DNA from: Pseudomonas graminis
Lineage (GTDB): Bacteria > Pseudomonadota > Gammaproteobacteria > Pseudomonadales > Pseudomonadaceae
Direction: 5' to 3'
Length of the DNA: 64,000 nucleotides
Assembly: GCF_900111735.1 (NCBI RefSeq)
Contig: NZ_FOHW01000007.1
Coordinates: 1-64,000 of the forward strand
Shown: one piece after another, positions 31,043 through 38,713 of the stretch
Position numbering within the stretch: position 1 is the stretch's first letter
How the letters are laid out: every line of letters starts with the position of its first letter
Made by a program: the position numbers and the translations under genes
The notes under the pieces: model-generated
Seen by the model: only the letters and a program-made list of their open reading frames with translations
What the model was told of the DNA's origin: nothing
Database searches by the model: none

Positions 31043-31462
31043 CTACTTGGTCTTCATCAGCGCCGAACACGCCGCTTTGTAAGCCTCGTGCTGATACTTG
31101 TTCAGCGCTGTCGGCAGTTCAAAGTTGTGCTTCTTCATCTGAGCGTTGATGGTCTGGGGCGACAGCAGGATGACGTCGCAGTCTTCCAGCAACTGAAAGA
31201 TGGTTTCGATCTTGAACGTCGTCGGACCACCAGCGAACTCGCCTTTCTTGCTACGTTTTTTGATGGCGATATGACCAATGCCGTTGTCGCGCACGAATGC
31301 CTCGATCTGGCGGGCGAACGCTTTCACGTTGACGGCTTCATCGTCGTCTTCGAGTGCGATCTTCTTCGTCGGTAACGGCACGTGTTCGAGCGCGCCGGAC
31401 GCACGAGTGGCGACAGCGAAGATGGCCTCGCTGCCTTTGATTTCTACGCCGCAGATGTTCAT
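31043..31462 (-). CDS. DUF3010 family protein
   Basis: The protein is 139 aa starting MNICGVEIKGSEAIFAVATR, a DUF3010 family member with an RNase-H/actin-like beginning. Family function is not established. CAAGG lies 7 nt before the ATG at 31462, and an ATG two codons earlier has no spacing for a ribosome site. It is a single gene on the minus strand. I see no link to carnitine metabolism. Confidence 0.85.
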   Translation of the reverse strand: MNICGVEIKGSEAIFAVATRASGALEHVPLPTKKIALEDDDEAVNVKAFARQIEAFVRDNGIGHIAIKKRSKKGEFAGGPTTFKIETIFQLLEDCDVILLSPQTINAQMKKHNFELPTALNKYQHEAYKAACSALMKTK

Positions 31463-31509
31463 GTGCATACCTTGAGCTCGGGAAGGGCGTCAGGGTAGCG
31501 CATTCGGGA

Positions 31510-31914
31510 TCATTCGGACTGCGCGACGGTATCCAGATACTCCGATCGTTCGTCGCTGGCGCGGGTCAGGCAATCGTTCTGGTCGATATTGAATTCTTTG
31601 GTTCCGGGCTTGGCCGGGAACACTTCAACGGCGCAATCCGCGTCACGCAGTTTTTTCCAGGCTTCCTGGGCCGTCTTCAGTTTGGTGGCGAACTCCTCGG
31701 CCTGGGCCTTGTTCGCCCCGAACTGCGTCTGCACACGCTCAAGCACGTTCTGAACATTCTCGGTCAGCAACTTCTCCGCCGTGTCCCGGCTGTACACCGA
31801 GCACTCGAGGGTCTGCTGGTCCTCTTCGACGCCGTCACAAGGGTTGACGGCCGGGTTGGTTGCAGCATGAGCACCTGTCGCGAATAGAGCCAGAGCCAGA
31901 AACATGGTTTTCAT
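31510..31914 (-). CDS. LprI/DUF1311-like periplasmic protein
   Basis: The protein is 134 aa with a signal peptide (TMFLALALFATGAHA) and four or more cysteines. NPCDGVEEDQQTLECSVYSR and AQEAWKKLRDADCAVEV match the lysozyme-inhibitor LprI-type (DUF1311) pattern, where the W-x3-R-DA-C segment is typical. It is probably soluble in the periplasm. The start is the ATG at 31914. The 41-codon N-terminal extension is rejected because the signal peptide begins here. Confidence 0.8.
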   Translation of the reverse strand: MKTMFLALALFATGAHAATNPAVNPCDGVEEDQQTLECSVYSRDTAEKLLTENVQNVLERVQTQFGANKAQAEEFATKLKTAQEAWKKLRDADCAVEVFPAKPGTKEFNIDQNDCLTRASDERSEYLDTVAQSE

Positions 31915-32243
31915 TAGGGCTTTCCGAGTCAGAGATGGAATGGATTCTCGCCCAAGCGCGAGGCAAAGAACAGGTATCAAATGCGGGCATCGACCATACG
32001 CCGTGAGCCAGCGTCGCTTGTTGACGGTTTCGACCATTTTGCAGTCGTTTTTGCTCGCGACGCTTGGACTTCTGATGCGTCAGATAGGGAGTTTTCTCGA
32101 ATATTCGCGAAGCAAAAGAACCGTCCTACGGAAAAGTCTGAAATTTTCCATCAGGGTTTTTGTAGCGAGTTTCTTTGGGTAGGATCCAATCCGCGCCGTT
32201 AACCGGCACTCTCAAATAACCAAGCAACTCAGGGAGAGAACTC
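31915..32243. other. Intergenic region upstream of hcp
   Basis: This is 329 nt between divergent genes and must hold the hcp promoter. I do not see a convincing sigma-54 (-24/-12) element. A GGGAGAG ribosome site precedes the hcp start. No ORF here looks real. Confidence 0.5.
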
Positions 32244-32732
32244 ATGGCGCTCGACGCATTTATCCAATTCGACGGCATCCCGGGTGAGAGCCTCGACGAC
32301 CAGCACAAGAACTGGATCGAAATCCTCGGCTATAACTTCGGTACCCATCAGAGCGCATCGGCGACCGCAACCTCGGCGGGTGGCGCCTCGTCTGGCCGGA
32401 CCACTGTCACCACATTCAACTTTTCCAAGTTCCTTGATTCGGCAAGCGCCAAACTGATGCAAGCGAGTTGCGCAGGCCAGCATTTCAAAAAAGTAACCAT
32501 CGCGGTGCACCGCGCTGGCGGCGAAAAGCTCAAGTACTTTGAGATCGTGCTCGAGGAAGTGATCATTTCTGACTACAGCCACAGTGCCACCGACGGCGTG
32601 CCCCGCGAAGTGGTGCAGCTCGATTACGGACGTATCAAAACCAACTACGTTCAGCAGCGTCGTAGCGATGGTGGTGGGGGCGGCAACGTGACGGGTGGCT
32701 GGGACCGTATCAAAAACACGATTTACGCGTGA
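32244..32732 (+). CDS. hcp: Type VI secretion tube protein Hcp
   Basis: Hcp (162 aa) forms hexameric rings that stack into the T6SS inner tube and often carry small effectors in their lumen. The start ALDAFIQFDGIPGES and KYFEIVLEEVIISDYSHSAT are characteristic. No other T6SS structural gene is in the window, so this is an orphan hcp. It is followed 9 nt later by the effector gene, which implies that Hcp serves that effector as carrier and stabiliser. Confidence 0.95.
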   Translation: MALDAFIQFDGIPGESLDDQHKNWIEILGYNFGTHQSASATATSAGGASSGRTTVTTFNFSKFLDSASAKLMQASCAGQHFKKVTIAVHRAGGEKLKYFEIVLEEVIISDYSHSATDGVPREVVQLDYGRIKTNYVQQRRSDGGGGGNVTGGWDRIKNTIYA

Positions 32733-32741
32733 GGGTCGTCT

Positions 32742-33701
32742 ATGTCGCGGCCTTACAGCTTCATCAATGATCAGATGCAGACCTATTTTTCTATCAAGGC
32801 AAAACTGCCCTTGGGGCGCCGCGCGGCCGATAAATTCGATGTGCTTAATGCCCACATCCGCAATTCCACCGTAGCGGCGGGAGAAATCGTCATCGTCCCC
32901 GATGATTCAACCTCCGCGTGCACGTCTGAAGAAGCCGAACTCATGAGGCTTGCTACGATGACCCATCAGGGCCTCATCGATAACGACGCAGGAGGCGACG
33001 ACTTCATCGTGGCCAACCACGAACTCATCACGCGGCTACTTGGCAATACCTCAATCGGTATCGGAATGGCTGCTGACGCTTGGGAAAAGCATCTGGAGCA
33101 GATCAAGACCACGCTCGACAGCATCGATGCCCTGCATAAGCAACACATGGCCTCGGGAACCCTGATCGAACGAAATCTGTTCTATACCAAACGCCGCCAG
33201 CTTTTCGACAAACTCGAAAAGCTGCTGAAAGGCTTTCTTAGTCTGGGAGCAGGACTGCGGAACACAGGCTCAATCCGGCGAATGCTGGGGATCTCAACTA
33301 AAAGCTACCTGCACACTGGCGAGATCAGACACTACGCCGAAAAAACGAGCGGCGTTGCCAAAGCGGCGAAGCTAATAAAAAGAGGAGCTTATGTGGGGAT
33401 AGTTCTCGATACAGCTTCGACGGCGGTTGATATCAAGACGGCTTGCTCGACGGGCCGGGAGGATGAGTGTACGAAGGCGAAGTATGTTGAGGGGAGTAAG
33501 CTGGTTGGTAATTTGGGGGGCGCTGCGGCCGGCGCGGGAGTGGCTACTGTGATTTGCGTTACCGGGTTGGGGCTTACAACAGGTCCGGGTGCACTCGCCT
33601 GCGGTGTCATCACTGCTGGGATATTGGGTTGGTTGGGGGGCGAGATAGGAGGTAAGGGAGGCGAGATGACGGGCGAGTTACTCTATGAGGTCTCTCAATG
33701 A
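32742..33701 (+). CDS. Putative Hcp-dependent T6SS effector with glycine-rich membrane tail
   Basis: The protein is 319 aa with no confident known family. Residues 31-54 (DKFDVLNAHIRNSTVAAGEI) resemble a LysM-like repeat. Residues about 100-180 are mostly helical. From about 253 the sequence is glycine/alanine rich and hydrophobic (LGGAAAGAGVATVICVTGLG, GVITAGILGWLGGEIGGKGG), as in glycine-zipper pore-forming toxins. Position directly after hcp, and an ATGA overlap with a membrane protein gene, indicate an effector with its immunity protein. The likely target is the inner membrane of rival cells. The function is inferred from layout. Confidence 0.7.
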   Translation: MSRPYSFINDQMQTYFSIKAKLPLGRRAADKFDVLNAHIRNSTVAAGEIVIVPDDSTSACTSEEAELMRLATMTHQGLIDNDAGGDDFIVANHELITRLLGNTSIGIGMAADAWEKHLEQIKTTLDSIDALHKQHMASGTLIERNLFYTKRRQLFDKLEKLLKGFLSLGAGLRNTGSIRRMLGISTKSYLHTGEIRHYAEKTSGVAKAAKLIKRGAYVGIVLDTASTAVDIKTACSTGREDECTKAKYVEGSKLVGNLGGAAAGAGVATVICVTGLGLTTGPGALACGVITAGILGWLGGEIGGKGGEMTGELLYEVSQ

Positions 33702-34075
33702 AAGATATCGTACCTGGCCTAGTTGCAACTTCGATAATGATCCCTGGAATCCTGAACTTATTGGTGCTGCTATTCATCACCTGGTGGGTAAGGGACGAGG
33801 TGGACAGCCGTCTTTCTCGATGTTCCATAATTGTAGATATCAATGCCACTTTTGGTGGCTTGGGATTTATCGGAGATGTCTATAGGGTAGGCACTGTGGC
33901 GTGTATCTTAATTTTCCCTAAGCTGTTCCTCAAGCGAGGAGTCATTGATGTTCGGCAGGTAGTGGACTTTCCAAAAAAATGGAAACTATTGATCGTGGTG
34001 CCGTTTTTTCTAAATATCATTTTTTTTACGGCCATGTTGGTGTTTCGTGCCTGGCTCTACTTTTATGATTTCTAA
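33698..34075 (+). CDS. Putative T6SS immunity protein (membrane)
   Basis: The protein is 125 aa with hydrophobic segments at about 8-30, 62-77 and 95-118, so it is an inner-membrane protein. Its ATG overlaps the effector stop (ATGA) and GAGG precedes it, so translation is coupled. Coding bases are visibly richer in A+T than the neighbouring metabolic genes. It shares its C-terminal half with the protein at 34256-34672 (FLKRGVIDVRQVVDFPKKWK against FLKLGAIDLEQVDTFPKKFK). The role as immunity to the membrane-acting effector is inferred. Confidence 0.65.
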   Translation: MKDIVPGLVATSIMIPGILNLLVLLFITWWVRDEVDSRLSRCSIIVDINATFGGLGFIGDVYRVGTVACILIFPKLFLKRGVIDVRQVVDFPKKWKLLIVVPFFLNIIFFTAMLVFRAWLYFYDF

Positions 34076-34166
34076 CGACTTCATATGCTTTGAAGAATAT
34101 CTCCATTGGTACCGGGATAGCAGCCGACGCTTGGGAGAGCTATTTGCACACCTGGGCATCATGAAT
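34076..34166 (+). pseudogene. Fragment of a second T6SS effector gene
   Basis: Read from 34081, the frame gives LKNISIGTGIAADAWESYLH and stops at 34162. It aligns with effector residues 100-121 (LGNTSIGIGMAADAWEKHLE). By hand about 38 of 51 bases match between 34104 and 34154 and 33045-33095. No start and no downstream effector sequence remain. It lies exactly between the two related immunity genes, as expected if a second effector-immunity pair lost its effector. Confidence 0.75.
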
Positions 34167-34255
34167 GCAGGCATGTGGGTGTTTTGGTTCGTTTTTCAGG
34201 TTGCGTGAAGATATTGATATCTGACAGCTTTTTTGCGATCGGCCCGGAGGTCATT

Positions 34256-34672
34256 ATGATAATTAGAAGCGGACACTATCGTCATGGTGGCGCCATTCAT
34301 TCTGCGGATCATGACTTTATCGTTTTGACGATGTGTATCCTTTTCGTAGTCACTCTGTTGTATACGGTGTTGATAACGTTGTATCTGCGAAACAAGATCA
34401 ATAAATCACTGGATAACTGTTTAGCGGTCACGGACTCTAGTTTGTTCCAGATCGGGACCGGGTTTCTAGGAGATATCAGAAAATTAGCCATCGTAAGCGC
34501 GATGTTCCTTCGGCCCCAAATGTTCCTGAAACTGGGCGCCATCGACTTGGAGCAGGTCGATACATTCCCAAAAAAATTCAAATACATGATGTTGGCTCAG
34601 GTGGCTCTAGTCACATTGACGACGTTAGTCACCCTCGTTTTTTTTGTTTGGGCGTATCTTCCCGACTTCTGA
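34256..34672 (+). CDS. Putative orphan T6SS immunity protein, paralogue of the previous one
   Basis: The protein is 138 aa with hydrophobic segments near 20-45 and 110-135. The C-terminal 80 residues are clearly related to the protein at 33698-34075, including TGFLGDIRK and VDTFPKKFKY. CGGAGG lies 6 nt before the ATG at 34256. A GTG start at 34175 is rejected because it reads through the ribosome site. Its own effector survives only as the fragment at 34076-34166, so it may protect against toxins from related strains. Confidence 0.65.
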   Translation: MIIRSGHYRHGGAIHSADHDFIVLTMCILFVVTLLYTVLITLYLRNKINKSLDNCLAVTDSSLFQIGTGFLGDIRKLAIVSAMFLRPQMFLKLGAIDLEQVDTFPKKFKYMMLAQVALVTLTTLVTLVFFVWAYLPDF

Positions 34673-34882
34673 ATTCCGCCCCAGAGCGCCCCCCCCTGCC
34701 TGAATGGCTGCATCATCGGGAGGACCTGCTGCGTCGTCATGCCTATGCCCTTTGTCGTTTCTTGACGCTTTCGGCAATTCCCCTGTCGTTTTTGCACCCG
34801 GCTCCTCCGACCCTCAGGCATATGCTGACCCCAAAGCGCCGGCAGACCTTCCGGCCATTAAAGAACCCCAGGGGACCGCCTG

Positions 34883-35860
34883 ATGAGCCCAGCCGAATTA
34901 CACGCCGACAGCATCGTCATTGACGGGTTGATCATTGCCAAATGGAACCGTGAGCTGTTCGAGGACATGCGCAAAGGCGGCCTGACCATGGCCAACTGCA
35001 CAGTTTCGGTGTGGGAAGGGTTTCAGCAGACCGTCAACAGCATCGCTTCCAGCCAGAAATTGATTCGTGAAAACAGCGACCTGGTGATCCAGGTGCGCAA
35101 CACGGCCGACATCCGCAAGGCCAAGGAGCTGGGCAAGACCGGCATCCTCTTCGGCTTCCAGAACGCCCATGCTTACGAGGATCAGATCGGCTACGTCGAG
35201 ATCTTCAAACAACTGGGCGTGGGCATCGTACAGATGTGCTACAACACCCAGAATCTGGTGGGCACCGGCTGCTACGAGCGCGACGGCGGCCTTTCGGGCT
35301 TCGGTCGTGAAATCGTCGCGGAGATGAACCGCGTCGGCGTCATGTGCGACCTTTCCCATGTCGGCTCCAAGACCTCTGAGGAAGTCATCCTCGAATCGAA
35401 GAAGCCAGTGACCTACTCCCACTGCCTGCCTTCGGGCCTCAAAGAACACCCGCGCAACAAATCCGACGCCGAGCTGAAATTCATTGCCGATCACGGCGGC
35501 TTTGTCGGCGTGACCATGTTTGCGCCGTTTCTGGCCAAGGGCATCGACTCGACCATCGACGATTACGCTGAAGCCATCGAATACGTGATGAACATCGTCG
35601 GCGAAGACGCCATCGGCATAGGCACTGACTTCACCCAGGGTCACGGCCAGGAATTTTTCGAATACCTGACCCACGACAAAGGCTACGCCAGGCGCCTGAC
35701 CAACTTCGGCAAGATCATCAACCCGCTGGGCATCCGCACCGTCGGCGAATTCCCGAACCTCACCGAAACCCTGCTCAAACGCGGCCATTCCGAGCGCGTG
35801 GTGCGCAAGATCATGGGCGAGAACTGGGTTCGCATCCTGGGCGACGTCTGGGGCGAATAG
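34883..35860 (+). CDS. Membrane dipeptidase (M19)-like protein of the betaine cluster
   Basis: The protein is 325 aa with the peptidase M19 TIM barrel. H159 (DLSHVG), H180 (YSHC) and D249 (IGTDF) match metal-site residues of renal dipeptidases. The N-terminal HxD pair is replaced (IDGLII at 13-18), and the bridging glutamate is replaced by Q93 (FGFQNAH). It may therefore bind one metal, or catalyse something other than dipeptide hydrolysis. It is the first gene of the run leading to dgcA and is homologous to the gene in the same place in P. aeruginosa. AGGGGA precedes the start. Confidence 0.88.
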   Translation: MSPAELHADSIVIDGLIIAKWNRELFEDMRKGGLTMANCTVSVWEGFQQTVNSIASSQKLIRENSDLVIQVRNTADIRKAKELGKTGILFGFQNAHAYEDQIGYVEIFKQLGVGIVQMCYNTQNLVGTGCYERDGGLSGFGREIVAEMNRVGVMCDLSHVGSKTSEEVILESKKPVTYSHCLPSGLKEHPRNKSDAELKFIADHGGFVGVTMFAPFLAKGIDSTIDDYAEAIEYVMNIVGEDAIGIGTDFTQGHGQEFFEYLTHDKGYARRLTNFGKIINPLGIRTVGEFPNLTETLLKRGHSERVVRKIMGENWVRILGDVWGE

Positions 35861-35948
35861 GCCTCCGGCCCCACTCGCCGATCACTGAATTTTCCCCTCT
35901 CCCGTCGCGGAGAGGGCATCCACACGAATTTTCCGGAGTTAAGTTTCC

Positions 35949-36479
35949 ATGGCCAAGATCGCCCCGCAATTGCCAATCGAAGTCGACAGCGAGACCGGTG
36001 TCTGGACCTCCGACGCCCTGCCGATGCTGTACGTGCCGCGCCATTTCTTCGTCAACAACCACATGGGTATCGAAGAAGTACTGGGCGCCGAGGCGTACGC
36101 CGAAATCCTCTACAAGGCCGGCTACAAGTCCGCCTGGCACTGGTGCGAGAAAGAAGCCGAATGCCATGGCATCGAAGGCGTCGCGGTGTTCGAGCACTAC
36201 ATGAATCGTCTGTCCCAGCGCGGTTGGGGTCTGTTCAAGATTCAAGACATCGATCTGGAAAAAGGCACCGCCAGCGTCAAGCTCGAGCACTCGGCCTTCG
36301 TTTACGTCTACGGCAAAGTAGGGCGCAAGGTCGATTACATGTTCACCGGCTGGTTTGCTGGCGCCATGGACCAGGTCCTGGAAGCCAGCGGCAGCAAAAT
36401 CCGCACCGTGGCCGAGCAGGTTTACGGCGGGTCGGAAGAAGGCCACGACGACGGCCTGTTTGTCGTCAAGCCGTTGTAA
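35949..36479 (+). CDS. DUF5943 domain protein of the dimethylglycine cluster
   Basis: The protein is 176 aa, starting MAKIAPQLPIEVDSETGVWT. It is conserved between the dipeptidase gene and dgcA in pseudomonads. WHWCEKEAECHGIEGVAVFE resembles the helical part of 4-vinyl-reductase-like (V4R) domains. There is no signal peptide or membrane segment. The function is unknown. It lies 15 nt before dgcA, so it is probably co-translated with it. Confidence 0.85.
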   Translation: MAKIAPQLPIEVDSETGVWTSDALPMLYVPRHFFVNNHMGIEEVLGAEAYAEILYKAGYKSAWHWCEKEAECHGIEGVAVFEHYMNRLSQRGWGLFKIQDIDLEKGTASVKLEHSAFVYVYGKVGRKVDYMFTGWFAGAMDQVLEASGSKIRTVAEQVYGGSEEGHDDGLFVVKPL

Positions 36480-36494
36480 GTCGAGGTTTCCGTC

Positions 36495-38555
36495 ATGGCT
36501 TTCGAAGCGATGTTTCAACCGATTCAGATCGGTAAATTGACCATACGCAACCGCGTATTGAGTACCGCGCACGCCGAGGTCTACGCCACCGACGGCGGCA
36601 TGACCACCGACCGTTACGTGAAGTACTACGAGGAGAAAGCCAAGGGCGGCATCGGTCTGGCCATTTGCGGCGGTTCGTCCAGCGTGGCGATCGACAGCCC
36701 GCAAGGCTGGTGGAAGTCCGTCAACCTGGCGACCGACAAGATCATTCCGCACTTCCAGAACCTCGCTGACGCCATGCACAAGCACGGCGCCAAGATCATG
36801 ATCCAGATTACCCACATGGGTCGTCGTTCGCGTTGGGACGGCGATCATTGGCCGACGCTGCTGTCGCCTTCGGGCATCCGCGAGCCGGTTCACCGCGCAA
36901 CCTGCAAGACCATCGAGCCGGAAGAAATCTGGCGGGTGATCGGCAACTACGCCAGCGCGGCGGCCCGTGCCAAGGCCGGCGGTCTGGACGGCGTTGAGTT
37001 GTCGGCCGTGCACCAGCACATGATCGATCAGTTCTGGAGCCCACGGGTCAACAAGCGGACTGACGAGTGGGGCGGCAGCTTCGAAAACCGCATGCGCTTC
37101 GGGCTGGAAGTGATCAAGGCTGTGCGCAAGGAAGTCGGCCCGGACTTCTGCGTCGGCCTGCGTATCTGCGGTGACGAATTTCACCCGGACGGCCTCAGTC
37201 ACGAGGACATGAAAGAGATCGCCAAGTACTACGACCAGACCGGCATGATCGACTTCCTCGGCGTTGTGGGTTCAGGGTGCGACACCCACAACACCCTCGC
37301 CAACGTTATCCCGAACATGAGTTATCCACCGGAGCCATTTCTGCACCTGGCGGCCGGCATCAAGGAAGTGGTCAAGGCGCCTGTGCTGCACGCGCAGAAC
37401 ATCAAGGATCCGAATCAGGCGACTCGCATTCTCGAAGGCGGTTACGTCGACATGGTCGGCATGACCCGCGCGCACATCGCCGACCCGCACCTGATCACCA
37501 AGATCAAGATGGGCCAGGTCGACCAGATTCGGCAGTGCGTGGGTGCCAACTACTGCATCGACCGCCAGTATCAAGGCCTTGACGTGCTGTGCATCCAGAA
37601 CGCCGCCACGTCCCGCGAATACATGGGCGTGCCGCACATCATCGAAAAAACCACCGGCGTGAAGCGCAAGGTGGTGATCGTCGGGGCCGGGCCTGCGGGG
37701 ATGGAAGCGGCGCGCGTTTCGGCCGAGCGGGGCCACGACGTGACCTTGTTCGAGAAGAAAGACGCCATCGGCGGACAGATCACAACGGCCTCGAAAGCAC
37801 CGCAGCGCGATCAGATCGCCGGCATCACGCGTTGGTTTCAGCTGGAGCTGGCGCGTTTGAAAGTCGATCTGCGTCTGGGCACGGCGGCAGACATCGCGAC
37901 CATCATGGACCTGCGTCCGGACGTGGTGGTGCTGGCGGTGGGCGGCCATCCGTTCATTGAGCAGAACGAGCATTGGGGCGCCGCTGAAGGCCTGGTTGTC
38001 AGCAGCTGGGACATCCTCGACGGCAAAGTAGCGCCGGGCAAGAACGTGCTGGTCTACGACACCATTTGCGAGTTCACCGGCATGTCCACGGCCGACTTCC
38101 TGGCGGACAAAGGCTGTCAGGTCGAGATCGTTACCGACGACATCAAGCCCGGCGTTGCCATCGGTGGTACGTCGTTCCCGACCTACTACCGCAGCATGTA
38201 CCCCAAAGAAGTGATCATGACCGGCGACATGATGCTGGAAAAGGTCTACCGAGAGGGCGACAAGCTGGTCGCGGTGCTGGAGAACGAATACACCGGCGCC
38301 AAAGAGGAGCGGGTGGTCGATCAAGTGGTGGTCGAGAACGGCGTTCGTCCTGACGAAGCGCTGTATTACGGGATGAAGGAAGGTTCGCGCAACAAGGGCC
38401 AGATCGACATCGACGCCCTGTTCGCGATTCAGCCGCAGCCGTCGTTGAGTCAGCCGGGTGACGGGTATCTGCTGTTCCGCATTGGCGATTGCGTGGCACA
38501 GCGCAATACCCATGCGGCGATCTACGACGCACTCAGGCTTTGCAAGGATTTCTAG
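36495..38555 (+). CDS. dgcA: Dimethylglycine demethylase subunit DgcA
   Basis: DgcA (686 aa) is of the trimethylamine-dehydrogenase/old-yellow-enzyme family. It demethylates dimethylglycine to sarcosine together with DgcB. The FMN barrel is residues 1-370 (IQITHMGRRSRWDGDHWPTL), and the FAD/NAD-type domain begins at VVIVGAGPAGMEAARVSAER near 393. In the Fe-S loop the cysteines are C348, C354 and C366, and the position of the fourth family cysteine is A351 (CVGANYC). GAGG precedes the ATG. Confidence 0.94.
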   Translation: MAFEAMFQPIQIGKLTIRNRVLSTAHAEVYATDGGMTTDRYVKYYEEKAKGGIGLAICGGSSSVAIDSPQGWWKSVNLATDKIIPHFQNLADAMHKHGAKIMIQITHMGRRSRWDGDHWPTLLSPSGIREPVHRATCKTIEPEEIWRVIGNYASAAARAKAGGLDGVELSAVHQHMIDQFWSPRVNKRTDEWGGSFENRMRFGLEVIKAVRKEVGPDFCVGLRICGDEFHPDGLSHEDMKEIAKYYDQTGMIDFLGVVGSGCDTHNTLANVIPNMSYPPEPFLHLAAGIKEVVKAPVLHAQNIKDPNQATRILEGGYVDMVGMTRAHIADPHLITKIKMGQVDQIRQCVGANYCIDRQYQGLDVLCIQNAATSREYMGVPHIIEKTTGVKRKVVIVGAGPAGMEAARVSAERGHDVTLFEKKDAIGGQITTASKAPQRDQIAGITRWFQLELARLKVDLRLGTAADIATIMDLRPDVVVLAVGGHPFIEQNEHWGAAEGLVVSSWDILDGKVAPGKNVLVYDTICEFTGMSTADFLADKGCQVEIVTDDIKPGVAIGGTSFPTYYRSMYPKEVIMTGDMMLEKVYREGDKLVAVLENEYTGAKEERVVDQVVVENGVRPDEALYYGMKEGSRNKGQIDIDALFAIQPQPSLSQPGDGYLLFRIGDCVAQRNTHAAIYDALRLCKDF

Positions 38556-38572
38556 CGGCCGGCACACAACCC

Positions 38573-38658
38573 TGTAGGAGTGAGCTTGCTCGCGAAAGCG
38601 GCAGGTCTGTCGACATCCATGTTGAATGTCACGGCTTCGCGAGCAAGCTCACTCCTAC
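38573..38658. repeat. REP inverted repeat between dgcA and dgcB
   Basis: TGTAGGAGTGAGCTTGCTCG faces CGAGCAAGCTCACTCCTACC. This is the complete form of the family truncated by the IS at 218. Confidence 0.88.
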
Positions 38659-38713
38659 CGGAACCGAGTAAGGCATCTCGACCTGCAAGACCCTGAGTCT
38701 TTGGGAGCTCCAC

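Noticed and set aside
31915..32243. Sigma-54 promoter for hcp
   Set aside because: CCGGCACTCTCAAATAACC has a GGCAC but no matching GC element at the right spacing.
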